A stretch of 64,000 nucleotides of DNA from Streptomyces sp. BHT-5-2 (lineage in GTDB: Bacteria > Actinomycetota > Actinomycetes > Streptomycetales > Streptomycetaceae). The stretch covers positions 1,798,001-1,862,000 of the forward strand of contig NZ_CP081497.1 in the NCBI RefSeq assembly GCF_019774615.1, written 5' to 3'. How positions within the stretch are numbered: position 1 is the first letter of the stretch; every line of letters starts with the position of its first letter. This document shows positions 53,558-61,535 of this stretch, one piece after another. Made by a program: the position numbers and the translations under genes. Under the pieces are notes generated by a model. It was not told the origin of the DNA. It searched no databases and worked only from the letters and a program-made list of their open reading frames with translations.

Positions 53558-54759
53558 TGCCCCGCGGGGCCGCCCCACCGCGCGAGACCGCCGTCGGCAT
53601 CATCGGCGGCGGGCCCGCCGGGCTGCTGCTGGCCCGGCTGCTGCACCGCGCCGGTGTCGACTGCGTGGTCCTGGAGAGCCGCGACCGCGACTACGTCGAG
53701 CAGCGGCAGCGCGCCGGCATCCTCGAACAGGGCACCACCGACGTGCTGCGCGCCTGCGGGGCGGGGGAGCGGCTGGACCGCGAGGGCCTCGTCCACGACG
53801 GCATCGAGCTGCGCTACGACCGGCGCGCCCACCGCCTGGACTTCCCGGCGCTGACCGGCGGCCGCCGGGTGACCGTCTACGCCCAGACCGAGGTCGTCAA
53901 GGACCTGATAGCGCTCCAACTCGCCGACGGGCCGCCGCTGCTGTTCGGCGCCCGGGCGCTCGCGGTCACCGGCGCGGACACCGACCGGCCCCGCATCCAC
54001 TACGCCCACGGCGGCCGCGAACACACCCTCACCTGCGGCTACGTCGCCGGCTGCGACGGCTTCCACGGCGTGGCCCGGCAGGCGGTCCCCGAGTCCGCCC
54101 GCCGCACCTACACCCGCGGCTACCCCTACTCCTGGCTCGGCGTCCTCGCCGACGCCCCGCCCGCCCACGACGAGTTGGTCTACGCCCACTCCGAGCGCGG
54201 CTTCGCGCTGCTCAGCATGCGCACCCCCACCGTCTCCCGGCTCTACCTCCAGGTCCCCAACGGCACCGACCCGGCGGACTGGCCCGACGAGCGGATCTGG
54301 GACGAGCTCCGGGCCCGCGCCGCCGTCGACACCGCCCCCTGGAATCCGGTCCGCGGCCCGCTCACCGCCAAGGCGGTCCTGCCGCTGCGCAGTTCGGTCA
54401 CCGAGCCGATGCGCTGGGGCCGGGTGCTGCTGGCCGGCGACGCCGCCCACATCGTCCCGCCCACCGGCGCCAAGGGCCTCAACCTCGCCGTCGCCGACGT
54501 CACCGTCCTGGCCCGCGCCCTGGTGCACCGGCACCGGACCGGCTCGGCCGAACTGCTCGACGGCTACTCCGCCACCTGCCTGCGCCGGGTCTGGCGCGCC
54601 GAGCACTTCTCGCACTTCATGACCACGACCCTGCACACCGCCCCGGACCAGAGCCCCTTCGACACCCGGCTCCAGCTCGCCGCGCTCGACCGGATCGCCG
54701 GCTCCCGGCACGCCGCCGCCGAACTCGCCGAGAACTACACCGGACTGCCGCTGCCCTGA
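53557..54759 (+). CDS. pobA: 4-hydroxybenzoate 3-monooxygenase
   Basis: 400 residues. This FAD enzyme hydroxylates 4-hydroxybenzoate to protocatechuate, feeding PcaHG. FAD motif VGIIGGGPAGLLLARLL (13-29), the pobA-type QRQRAGILEQGTTDVLR, the conserved YVAGCDGFHGVAR and LLAGDAAHIVPPTGAKGLNLAV segments are present. It begins by TGATG coupling to pcaD and its last 25 bp overlap the 3' end of the convergent phosphatase gene. Confidence 0.95.
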   Translation: MPRGAAPPRETAVGIIGGGPAGLLLARLLHRAGVDCVVLESRDRDYVEQRQRAGILEQGTTDVLRACGAGERLDREGLVHDGIELRYDRRAHRLDFPALTGGRRVTVYAQTEVVKDLIALQLADGPPLLFGARALAVTGADTDRPRIHYAHGGREHTLTCGYVAGCDGFHGVARQAVPESARRTYTRGYPYSWLGVLADAPPAHDELVYAHSERGFALLSMRTPTVSRLYLQVPNGTDPADWPDERIWDELRARAAVDTAPWNPVRGPLTAKAVLPLRSSVTEPMRWGRVLLAGDAAHIVPPTGAKGLNLAVADVTVLARALVHRHRTGSAELLDGYSATCLRRVWRAEHFSHFMTTTLHTAPDQSPFDTRLQLAALDRIAGSRHAAAELAENYTGLPLP

Positions 54760-55853
54760 CCGGCCCCGGGGCCCGGCCGCTCCGGGGCCGGACGCCCCCT
54801 GCGGTACCGCACCAGCAGCATCGCCGCGTCGTCGTGCAGCGGCCCCTCCGCGTGGTCGACCACGTCCTCCCGGACCGCCTGCAGCGCCGCCTCCGGATCG
54901 GGGTCCTTCAGCAGATGGGCGCGCTCGTCCAGCGGGTAGAACCAGCCGGCCGAGTCCCGGGCCTCGGTGACCCCGTCGGTGTAGAAGAGCAGCTGGTCGC
55001 CCGGGGCGAACGGCACCTCGTAGGGGACCGGCGCGTCCGGGCGGTGGTCCATCAGGCCCAGCGGCAGGGCGCGTTCGGACGGCGCGGCGTAGCGGACCTC
55101 GCCGGAGGGGCGGACGACCAGCGGGGAGGGGTGACCGAAGTTCAGCAGCGTCGCGTTCGGCCCGTCGCCGATCTCGGCGAGCACCGCGGTCACGAACCGC
55201 TCACCGGACAGATGGCGGTTCAGCGCCCGCTCGACCCGGGCGCCCACCGCCGGCAGGTCCGGCTCGTCGTGCGCCGCCTCCCGGAACGCGCCGAGCACCA
55301 CCGCCGCGCTCTCCACCGCCTCCAGGCCCTTGCCCTGCACGTCCCCGACGATGATCCGCACCCCCGCGGGCGAGGTCACCACCTCGTAGAGATCACCGCC
55401 GATCCGGGCCTCGGCCACCGCCGAGGTGTACGACACCGCGATCCGCAGCGGGCCGGCGCCGCGCGGCACCGGCCGCAGCAGCACCCGCTGGGCGACCTCG
55501 GCGATCGACCGGACGCTGGCCAGCTCCTCCTCCCGGCGCTGCCGCATCACCGCGGCCACCACACCGGCCGCGGTCACCCCGGCCACCGACAGCAGCGCGG
55601 TCAGCCCGCGTCGGTTCTCGAACAGCCCGCTGTGCACGCTGAGCCCGACGCAGAGCACGGCCGCGGTCAGCCCGACCAGCGCGGTCCGCCGCCAGCCGCC
55701 GACCAGACCGGCGAACGCCGGCCCCAGCGACACCAGGGGCAGAAAGCCGACCCCCGGGCCCGCGGTGAGGTCCACCGCGCCGACCGCGGTCATGACCAGA
55801 TACGGAAGCGCCGCCAGCGCACGGGAGCGGGTGCGCTGCTCCCCCTTCTCCAC
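54735..55853 (-). CDS. PP2C-type (SpoIIE/RsbU) protein phosphatase with membrane domain
   Basis: About 372 residues. Four to five N-terminal membrane helices (residues 12-110), then a linker coil and a SpoIIE-type PP2C phosphatase: IGGDLYEVV, VGDVQGKGLEA, NHGHP-like LLNFGHPSPL and FYTDGVTEAR with the metal-binding Asp residues. Such proteins dephosphorylate anti-anti-sigma factors. The GTG at 55853 is tentative; the frame is open to 55952. TATGCT at 55986-55991, within GCATATGC, is a candidate -10 element. Confidence 0.88.
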   Translation of the reverse strand: MEKGEQRTRSRALAALPYLVMTAVGAVDLTAGPGVGFLPLVSLGPAFAGLVGGWRRTALVGLTAAVLCVGLSVHSGLFENRRGLTALLSVAGVTAAGVVAAVMRQRREEELASVRSIAEVAQRVLLRPVPRGAGPLRIAVSYTSAVAEARIGGDLYEVVTSPAGVRIIVGDVQGKGLEAVESAAVVLGAFREAAHDEPDLPAVGARVERALNRHLSGERFVTAVLAEIGDGPNATLLNFGHPSPLVVRPSGEVRYAAPSERALPLGLMDHRPDAPVPYEVPFAPGDQLLFYTDGVTEARDSAGWFYPLDERAHLLKDPDPEAALQAVREDVVDHAEGPLHDDAAMLLVRYRRGRPAPERPGPGAGQGSGSPV

Positions 55854-56084
55854 GGTCAAAGGTCCACTCCGGCGTTGTGACGGCCCGGGACCGGCCGGCC
55901 GGCGGTCCCGGGGAGGCGATCGGGCGCGAAGGGCCGACCACCGGTCCGTCACATGTCCAAAACCGGCCCTGGGGCCCCCGACCTGAGCATATGCAACATT
56001 TGCCGGACTGGCCGACGGGGGCCGGACCGCCGTTACCGAATCGCAGCAGCACCGGGCGGCGTCGGCCGGCGGGGACCGGAGGGG

Positions 56085-56393
56085 TTACGGGAGGTACGTC
56101 CGCGCGCTGTTCACCCGGCCGGGGCGCAGGATCCGGATCGGGCCGCGGTTGCAGTCGGGACAGTCCGCGCGGGTCAGCGGTGAGGGCACCCGGTGGCCGT
56201 GCGCGAAGTAGTCGGCGCGCCGGTGGCCGGCGAGATCGGTGGTGTGCCGGATCTCGTACTCCTCCTCCCAGCCGTGACCGCAGTGCAGGCAGACGAACGC
56301 GTACGCCTCGTGAACCGTCTCGGTGTCCCTCTCCATCGTCACCACGCCCTCTCCCCGGGCCGTCGCAGCCGCGGCGGCGCCGGACGGATCCAT
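56085..56393 (-). CDS. Small C2C2 zinc-finger protein (102 aa)
   Basis: 102 residues with CLHCGHGW and CPDCNRG as two CxxC knuckles and an intervening Tyr-Glu/His-rich segment. Near-identical N-termini (MDPSGAAAAATARGEG, METVHEAY-type sequence) recur in Streptomyces relatives. An internal ATG at 56336 (MERDTETVHEAY) is a possible start. Function unknown; it may bind nucleic acid or be a zinc-sensing regulator. Confidence 0.8.
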   Translation of the reverse strand: MDPSGAAAAATARGEGVVTMERDTETVHEAYAFVCLHCGHGWEEEYEIRHTTDLAGHRRADYFAHGHRVPSPLTRADCPDCNRGPIRILRPGRVNSARTYLP

Positions 56394-56462
56394 GCCGCAC
56401 CACCCATTATCGCGCCGCAGCGGCGCGCCGGAAGGGTCCGGACCGGCCCTCAGGATCGGCCC

Positions 56463-57668
56463 TCAGGACCGGCTCCGCATCTCCGCCAGCGCCGTGTACA
56501 CCGCGGCCACCAGCGCCCGGCTCCGCGGATCCTCGCCGCTGGTCCCGCCCCCGAAGCGGTTCATGGTGTACGCGTAGGCCAGCCCGTTCTCCGGGTCGGC
56601 GAAGGCGTACGAACCGCCGGCGCCGCCGTGCCCGAACGCCCGCCGGTTGGGGCCCGCCTGGCCCCGGTCGTTGAGCATGTAGCCCAGCCCCCAGCGGTAC
56701 GCCGAGCCGCGGCCCGCCGGGGCGAACGCGCCGAGCGTCAGGTCCGGCTCGTCCGGCCGGCTCTGCGAGCGGCGCATCGCCTCCAGGGTGGCCGGGCCGA
56801 CCAGCCGGCCGCCGGCCAGCGCCGCGTAGACGGCGGCCAGCCCGCGCGCCGTGGCATGGCCGTTGCCGGCCGGGATCTCGGCCGAGCGGTAGGCGGCGCT
56901 GTTGACGTCGCCGATGGGGACGTAGCGCAGCGCCAGCGTGACCGGGGCCAGCGGGTGCTCCGCGATCCCGCGCACCGGGGGGTTGGGCAGGTGCGGGTAG
57001 CGCTCGTCGAACAGCTCCTCGTCCAGCTGCCCCACCATGTCGGCGCACCGCGGATGCTCCGCGGCCGGGGTGCCGACGAAGAGGTCGGCGCCGAGCGGCC
57101 CGGTGATCTCCCGGCGCAGGAACGTGCCCAGTGACTGTCCGGTGATCCGCCGGACCACCTCGCCCACCAGGTAGCCGAACGTCGTGGCGTGGTAGCCCTG
57201 CGCGGTGCCCGGCTCCCACCAGGGCGGGGTGTTCGCCAGGGCGTAGCAGACGTACTCCCAGTCGTAGGCGCGGCCCTCGGCGAGCGGTTCCCGGGGCGCC
57301 GGGAGCCCGGCGCGGTGGCAGAGCAGCCAGCGCACCGGTAAGGACTCCTTCCCCTCCCGGGCGAATTCCGGCCAGTACCGCGCGACCGGCGCGTCCAGGT
57401 CCAACTCGCCGCGGTCCACCAGGAGATGGGCGCACAGTGCGGTCATCCCCTTGGTCGTCGAGTAGACGTTGACCAGGGTGTCGCGCTCCCACGGGCGGAC
57501 GCCGTCCGCGTCCGCCCGCCCGGCCCACAGGTCCACCACCGGCTCCCCGTCGAGCATCACGGCGACCGCCGCCCCGACCTCGCGGCCCGCGCGGAAGTTC
57601 CCCTCGAACGCCGTCCGCACCCCCTCGAAACCCGGTGCGCACCGGCCGTTGACGGTGGCAGCTTCCAC
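56463..57668 (-). CDS. Class C beta-lactamase-related serine hydrolase (esterase)
   Basis: 401 residues of the beta-lactamase class C/EstB type, with SxxK nucleophile motif YSTTKGMT, the tyrosine loop in DVNSAAYRSAE and HGGAGGSYAFADPENGL in place of the KTG triad. No signal peptide, so it is cytoplasmic; likely an esterase or peptidase, not a resistance enzyme. The GTG at 57668 follows GAGGAGAGGC. It is divergent from the isochorismatase-type gene. Confidence 0.9.
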   Translation of the reverse strand: MEAATVNGRCAPGFEGVRTAFEGNFRAGREVGAAVAVMLDGEPVVDLWAGRADADGVRPWERDTLVNVYSTTKGMTALCAHLLVDRGELDLDAPVARYWPEFAREGKESLPVRWLLCHRAGLPAPREPLAEGRAYDWEYVCYALANTPPWWEPGTAQGYHATTFGYLVGEVVRRITGQSLGTFLRREITGPLGADLFVGTPAAEHPRCADMVGQLDEELFDERYPHLPNPPVRGIAEHPLAPVTLALRYVPIGDVNSAAYRSAEIPAGNGHATARGLAAVYAALAGGRLVGPATLEAMRRSQSRPDEPDLTLGAFAPAGRGSAYRWGLGYMLNDRGQAGPNRRAFGHGGAGGSYAFADPENGLAYAYTMNRFGGGTSGEDPRSRALVAAVYTALAEMRSRS

Positions 57669-57828
57669 GGTGCCTCTCCTCGCGTCGTCGCGGTGCGGTC
57701 GTGTGCCGCGCCCCACCGGGCACCTAGGGATGATCCGCCCGGGTCGATGCCTGTGGCAACCATGCGGGTGCGGCCGGAAGTCGTCCCGCCCGACCGGACC
57801 AGCGCCGCGGGGCGCGATGATGGCAGGC

Positions 57829-58503
57829 ATGACCGCTGCTCCGCCCGCCCCGCCCGCCCGGCCGATCCGCCCCGTCCACGCGCTCCTCGTCGTCGACGTG
57901 CAGTCCGCGTTCGTCGCCGGAGAGGAGGCGGTCCCCGACGCGGAACGGGTCCTGGACCGCGCCCGCGACCTGCTGGGCCGGGCCCGCGCGGCGGGCGCCC
58001 TCGTCGTCCACCTCCAGAACGACGGCCCGCCCGGCAGCGTCGACGCCCCGCACACCCCCGGCTGGGAACTCCACCTCCCCGTGGAGTGCGGGCCGCGCGA
58101 GCACGTCGTCCGCAAGACCGAGGACGACGGCTTCGCCGACACCCGGCTCGGCGCCCTGCTCACCGGCGCCGGCGCCACTGAACTGGCCGTGTGCGGGGTG
58201 CTCTCCGAGATGTGCGTGGCCGCCACCGCGCGGACCGCGCTGGCGCTGGGCCACCGCGTCGTCCTGCCGCACGACGCGCACGCCACCTACGACATCCCGG
58301 CCGCGCCCGGCATCAGCGGCGTCGTGCCGGCCGCGATGTCCTCCCGGGCCGCCGAGTGGGCGCTCGGCGACGAGGTCGAGATCGTCCCGCACGCCGTCGC
58401 CGTGCCCTTCGCCTCCCTTCCCCTCCCTCCCGCCCCACCCGCCCCCGCCGCCTCCGGTCGTGGGCTCAGTCCTGCGGGGCCGCCGCCTTCTCCAGCGCGC
58501 TGA
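57829..58503 (+). CDS. Isochorismatase-family cysteine hydrolase
   Basis: 224 residues. Catalytic triad is visible as Asp in LLVVDVQSAFV, Lys in RKTEDDGFADT and Cys in LSEMCVAAT; the cis-peptide-forming region GVLSEMC is intact. The nicotinamidase-like family also includes N-carbamoyl amidases, so the substrate is unknown. Three ATGs (57817, 57820, 57829) are close together; the last gives the best fit. Its final 38 bp overlap the lipase gene. Confidence 0.9.
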   Translation: MTAAPPAPPARPIRPVHALLVVDVQSAFVAGEEAVPDAERVLDRARDLLGRARAAGALVVHLQNDGPPGSVDAPHTPGWELHLPVECGPREHVVRKTEDDGFADTRLGALLTGAGATELAVCGVLSEMCVAATARTALALGHRVVLPHDAHATYDIPAAPGISGVVPAAMSSRAAEWALGDEVEIVPHAVAVPFASLPLPPAPPAPAASGRGLSPAGPPPSPAR

Positions 58504-59293
58504 CGTACGCGGTGATGAAGTGGTCCCGGACGCCGTCCGTGGCGGGGGCCAGCAGATCGGCGGTCAGGCCCCGGCCGCGGTCCAGCAGGCCGCCGAGCAG
58601 CGGCATGGTGTTGTGCAACGCGCCGCGGGAGTCGATGTAGCGCAGCGCGGAGACATGGCGGAAGACCGGCTCCGGGGGGAGCTGGGGGACGATGTCGTTG
58701 TTGTTGACGAAGCGGAACATCCGCTCGGTGAAGGCGGAGTTGAACTCCCGGGCCAGGGTCGGGTCGCAGGTGCGGGGCTGGCCGAAGGTGTAGACGCCGT
58801 CGGCGGTCAGCCGGGGGTCCTCGAAGTGCAGCCGGGCGCCGGCCAGCATCGCCAGCGCCCCGCCCAGGCTGTGGCCGGTGAAGTAGAGCGCCTGGTCGTC
58901 GTCCCGGAACTCCTTGAGCGTGGTGAGGAGCTGGGGCCAGACCGACTCCAGCGCCTCGGCGAAGCCGTGGTGGACGGCGCCCCGGCCGCCCGGGCCCGGC
59001 CACGGCGGGGTGTCGGCGTCGGACAGCCAGTCCCGCAGCTCGGCCGGCTCGGTGCCGCGGAACGCGGTGATGATCATGTGCCGCCCGCCGAGGGTGTACG
59101 CCTGGGTGTCCCGGAGCGGGAACGGCGGGCGGAACGCGGTGTGGTGGTGGCGCACCCGGTCGAAACCCCACCTCCCGGCCGCCGCCTCGATGGTCGGCTC
59201 GTCCTGGTACGCGAGCTCGGCTGCGCGGACCATGCACAGTGCCTGACGGAGGCTGTAGCCGGTGGCCTGCTGGTCGACGAGGGAACTGGTCAA
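58466..59293 (-). CDS. Class 3 lipase-family protein
   Basis: 275 residues. Fungal-type lipase fold with nucleophile motif TGHSLGGALAML, the downstream Asp in NNNDIVPQLPPE and a C-terminal His. The start is TTG at 59293, preceded by AGGAGCACCC at ideal spacing; no ATG or GTG fits. There is no signal peptide. A 3' overlap of 38 bp with the isochorismatase gene is convergent. Confidence 0.85.
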   Translation of the reverse strand: MTSSLVDQQATGYSLRQALCMVRAAELAYQDEPTIEAAAGRWGFDRVRHHHTAFRPPFPLRDTQAYTLGGRHMIITAFRGTEPAELRDWLSDADTPPWPGPGGRGAVHHGFAEALESVWPQLLTTLKEFRDDDQALYFTGHSLGGALAMLAGARLHFEDPRLTADGVYTFGQPRTCDPTLAREFNSAFTERMFRFVNNNDIVPQLPPEPVFRHVSALRYIDSRGALHNTMPLLGGLLDRGRGLTADLLAPATDGVRDHFITAYVSALEKAAAPQD

Positions 59294-59509
59294 CGGGTGC
59301 TCCTGGGAGATCGGGAGAAGCGGACGGCTCGGACGCAGAGCGACTACGGAGCGCACGCTCTGACTACACAACGTAACTCCGTGGTGGTGCGGCGAGCAGG
59401 TGCGCCCGTTTAAACCACTCGTTCGAGCCTCCGGTCGCACACACCGGGGCGCGGAGCGAGCCTGGAAGCGTCCGGAACCCCCGTGCGGCACCCACAGGAA
59501 GGGCCCACA

Positions 59510-59923
59510 GTGAACAGCGCGGAACACGCGTCATCCCCGGAACACGTATCGGCCGAGGTCGTGGTGGAGGTCGAGGGCTGCGCTGCGGCGGACGCCCACG
59601 CCGTCTTCGGCGCCCTGCGCACCGCCTTCCGTTCCGACCGCGCCGCGGACGACGTCCCCCGGGAGATGGCCGGGCCGGGCACGACGGTGTGGACCTCCAC
59701 CGTCGACGTCGGTGAGCGCGGCACCGAACCCGAACCGCGGCCGCTGACCGCCCCGGTGGTCGTCACCCTCCAGGGCGGCTACTGGGCGGTGGACCAGCTG
59801 TGCGCCGGCCTGAAGCCGGCCTTCGCGGTGACCGTCCTCGGCATGGCCGCCGGCGACCAGGAGAAGGAGGTCGAGCTGCGGCTGGAGACGCTGCGGCGGA
59901 CCGTCACCAAGGGCGCCCCCTGA
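59510..59923 (+). CDS. Hypothetical protein coupled to the molybdenum hydroxylase operon
   Basis: 137 residues, GTG start after AGGAAGGG. Two mixed alpha/beta stretches (AEVVVEVEGCAAADAHAVFGAL and VVVTLQGGYWAVDQLCAGLKPAF) and a Glu/Arg-rich C-terminal helix. No membrane segment or recognised motif. The stop overlaps the paoA start (TGATG), so it is co-translated with the hydroxylase. A chaperone-like or regulatory role is possible but unsupported. Confidence 0.78.
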   Translation: MNSAEHASSPEHVSAEVVVEVEGCAAADAHAVFGALRTAFRSDRAADDVPREMAGPGTTVWTSTVDVGERGTEPEPRPLTAPVVVTLQGGYWAVDQLCAGLKPAFAVTVLGMAAGDQEKEVELRLETLRRTVTKGAP

Positions 59924-60519
59924 TGGCGCCGGGGGAGGGCCTCCCGGACACCACCGACACCGGCCCCCACCCGGTCAACGGCGGCCACTCCTCGCTCGCC
60001 CTCACCATCAACGACACCCCGCACACCCTCGCCCTCGACCACCGCACCACCCTCCTGGACCTGCTCCGCGAACACCTCGGCCTCACCGGTGCCAAGAAGG
60101 GCTGCGACCACGGGCAGTGCGGCGCCTGCACCGTGCTGGTCGACGGCCGGCGCGCCAACAGCTGCCTGCTGCTGGCCGTGACGCTCGACGGCCGCCGGAT
60201 CACCACCGTCGAGGGCCTCGCCGACGGCGAGCGGCTGCACCCCCTCCAGGCCGCCTTCCTGGACCGCGACGCCCTCCAGTGCGGCTACTGCACCCCCGGC
60301 CAGATCTGCTCGGCCGCCGGCGTGCTGGCCGAGGCGGCCGCCGGCTTCCCCTCCCTCGTCACCCCGGAGACCGCCCCGTCGGGGGAACCGGTGGCGCTCA
60401 CCGACGACGAGATCCGGGAGCGGATGAGCGGCAACCTGTGCCGCTGCGGCGCCTACCCCGGGATCGTCGCCGCGGTCGCCGACGCGGCGGCCGCCGGGGC
60501 GGAGGTGACCGGCCGATGA
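59923..60519 (+). CDS. paoA: Molybdenum hydroxylase [2Fe-2S] subunit (PaoA/YagT-like)
   Basis: 198 residues. Plant-type ferredoxin cluster CDHGQCGACTVLVDG and the second helical [2Fe-2S] domain with CGYCTPGQICSAAG and NLCRCGAYPGI. It transfers electrons from the molybdenum site to FAD. The ATG at 59923 is coupled to the preceding hypothetical gene and its own stop overlaps paoB by 4 nt. It lacks a twin-arginine leader, unlike E. coli PaoA, so the complex is probably cytoplasmic. Confidence 0.9.
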   Translation: MAPGEGLPDTTDTGPHPVNGGHSSLALTINDTPHTLALDHRTTLLDLLREHLGLTGAKKGCDHGQCGACTVLVDGRRANSCLLLAVTLDGRRITTVEGLADGERLHPLQAAFLDRDALQCGYCTPGQICSAAGVLAEAAAGFPSLVTPETAPSGEPVALTDDEIRERMSGNLCRCGAYPGIVAAVADAAAAGAEVTGR

Positions 60520-61535
60520 GGCCCTTCGGGTACCTGCGGGTCGGCAGCGTCGACGAGGCGGTGCGCGCGGCGGCCGGCCAGCCCGGCGCCCAGTTCCTCG
60601 CCGGCGGTACCAATCTCGTCGACCTGATGAAGCTCGGCGTGGAGTCCCCGCGCACCCTGATCGACGTCGGCCGGCTCCCGCTGGACCGCATCGAGGAACT
60701 CCCGGGCGGCGGCCTGCGGATCGGCGCCATGGTCCGCAACGCCGACCTCGCCGCGGCGCCCGCCGTCCGCGACCGCTACCCCGCGCTGTCCCAGGCCCTG
60801 CTGGCCGGCGCCTCCGGGCAGCTCCGCAACGTCGCCACCACCGGCGGCAACCTCCTCCAGCGCACCCGCTGCGGCTACTTCCAGGACACCGCCAAACCCT
60901 GCAACAAACGCGAGCCCGGCAGCGGCTGCCCGGCCCGCGAGGGCGCCCACCGCGACCTCGCGGTGCTCGGCCACTCCGCGCACTGCGTCGCCACCCAGCC
61001 CTCCGACATGGCGGTCGCCCTCGCCGCCCTGGACGCCACCGTCCGCCTGCACGGCCCCGAGGGCGAACGCACCGTCCCCGCCGCCGACTTCCACCGGCTG
61101 CCCGGCGACACCCCCGAACGGGACACCGAGATCCGGCTCGGCGAACTCCTCACCGCCGTCGACCTGCCGCCGCCCCGCCCCGGCGCCCGCTCCCGCTACC
61201 GCAAGGCCCGCGACCGCGCCTCGTTCGCCTTCGCGCTGGCCTCCGTCGCCGCCGTCCTCGCCGTCCGCGACGGCCTCGTCGAGCACGCCGCCCTCGCCTT
61301 CGGCGGCCTCGCCCACCGCCCCTGGCGGGCCCGCGCCGCCGAGGCCGTGCTGCACGGCGCGCCCGCCACCGAGGAGACCTTCGCCCGCGCCGCCGACGCC
61401 GAACTCGCCGCCGCCGCACCGCTGCGCGACAACGGCTTCAAGGTCCCGCTGGCGCACGCCCTCGCCGTCGGCGTCCTCACCGACCTCGCCGCGCCCGGCC
61501 GCCCCGCCCCCCGACCGCAAGGACCCGCGCCATGA
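60516..61535 (+). CDS. paoB: Molybdenum hydroxylase FAD subunit with extra [4Fe-4S] site (PaoB/YagS-like)
   Basis: 339 residues. FAD motif AGGTNLVDLMK and TTGGNLLQRT are followed by an inserted CGYFQDTAKPCNKREPGSGC segment, whose cysteines bind a [4Fe-4S] cluster in PaoB and hydroxybenzoyl-CoA reductases. This insert distinguishes it from plain xanthine dehydrogenases. The 4-nt overlaps on both sides mark a single operon with paoA and paoC. Confidence 0.9.
   Translation: MRPFGYLRVGSVDEAVRAAAGQPGAQFLAGGTNLVDLMKLGVESPRTLIDVGRLPLDRIEELPGGGLRIGAMVRNADLAAAPAVRDRYPALSQALLAGASGQLRNVATTGGNLLQRTRCGYFQDTAKPCNKREPGSGCPAREGAHRDLAVLGHSAHCVATQPSDMAVALAALDATVRLHGPEGERTVPAADFHRLPGDTPERDTEIRLGELLTAVDLPPPRPGARSRYRKARDRASFAFALASVAAVLAVRDGLVEHAALAFGGLAHRPWRARAAEAVLHGAPATEETFARAADAELAAAAPLRDNGFKVPLAHALAVGVLTDLAAPGRPAPRPQGPAP

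Noticed and set aside
56463..57668. Antibiotic-resistance beta-lactamase
   Set aside because: Only the SxxK part is kept, there is no signal peptide and the overall pattern is EstB-like esterase.
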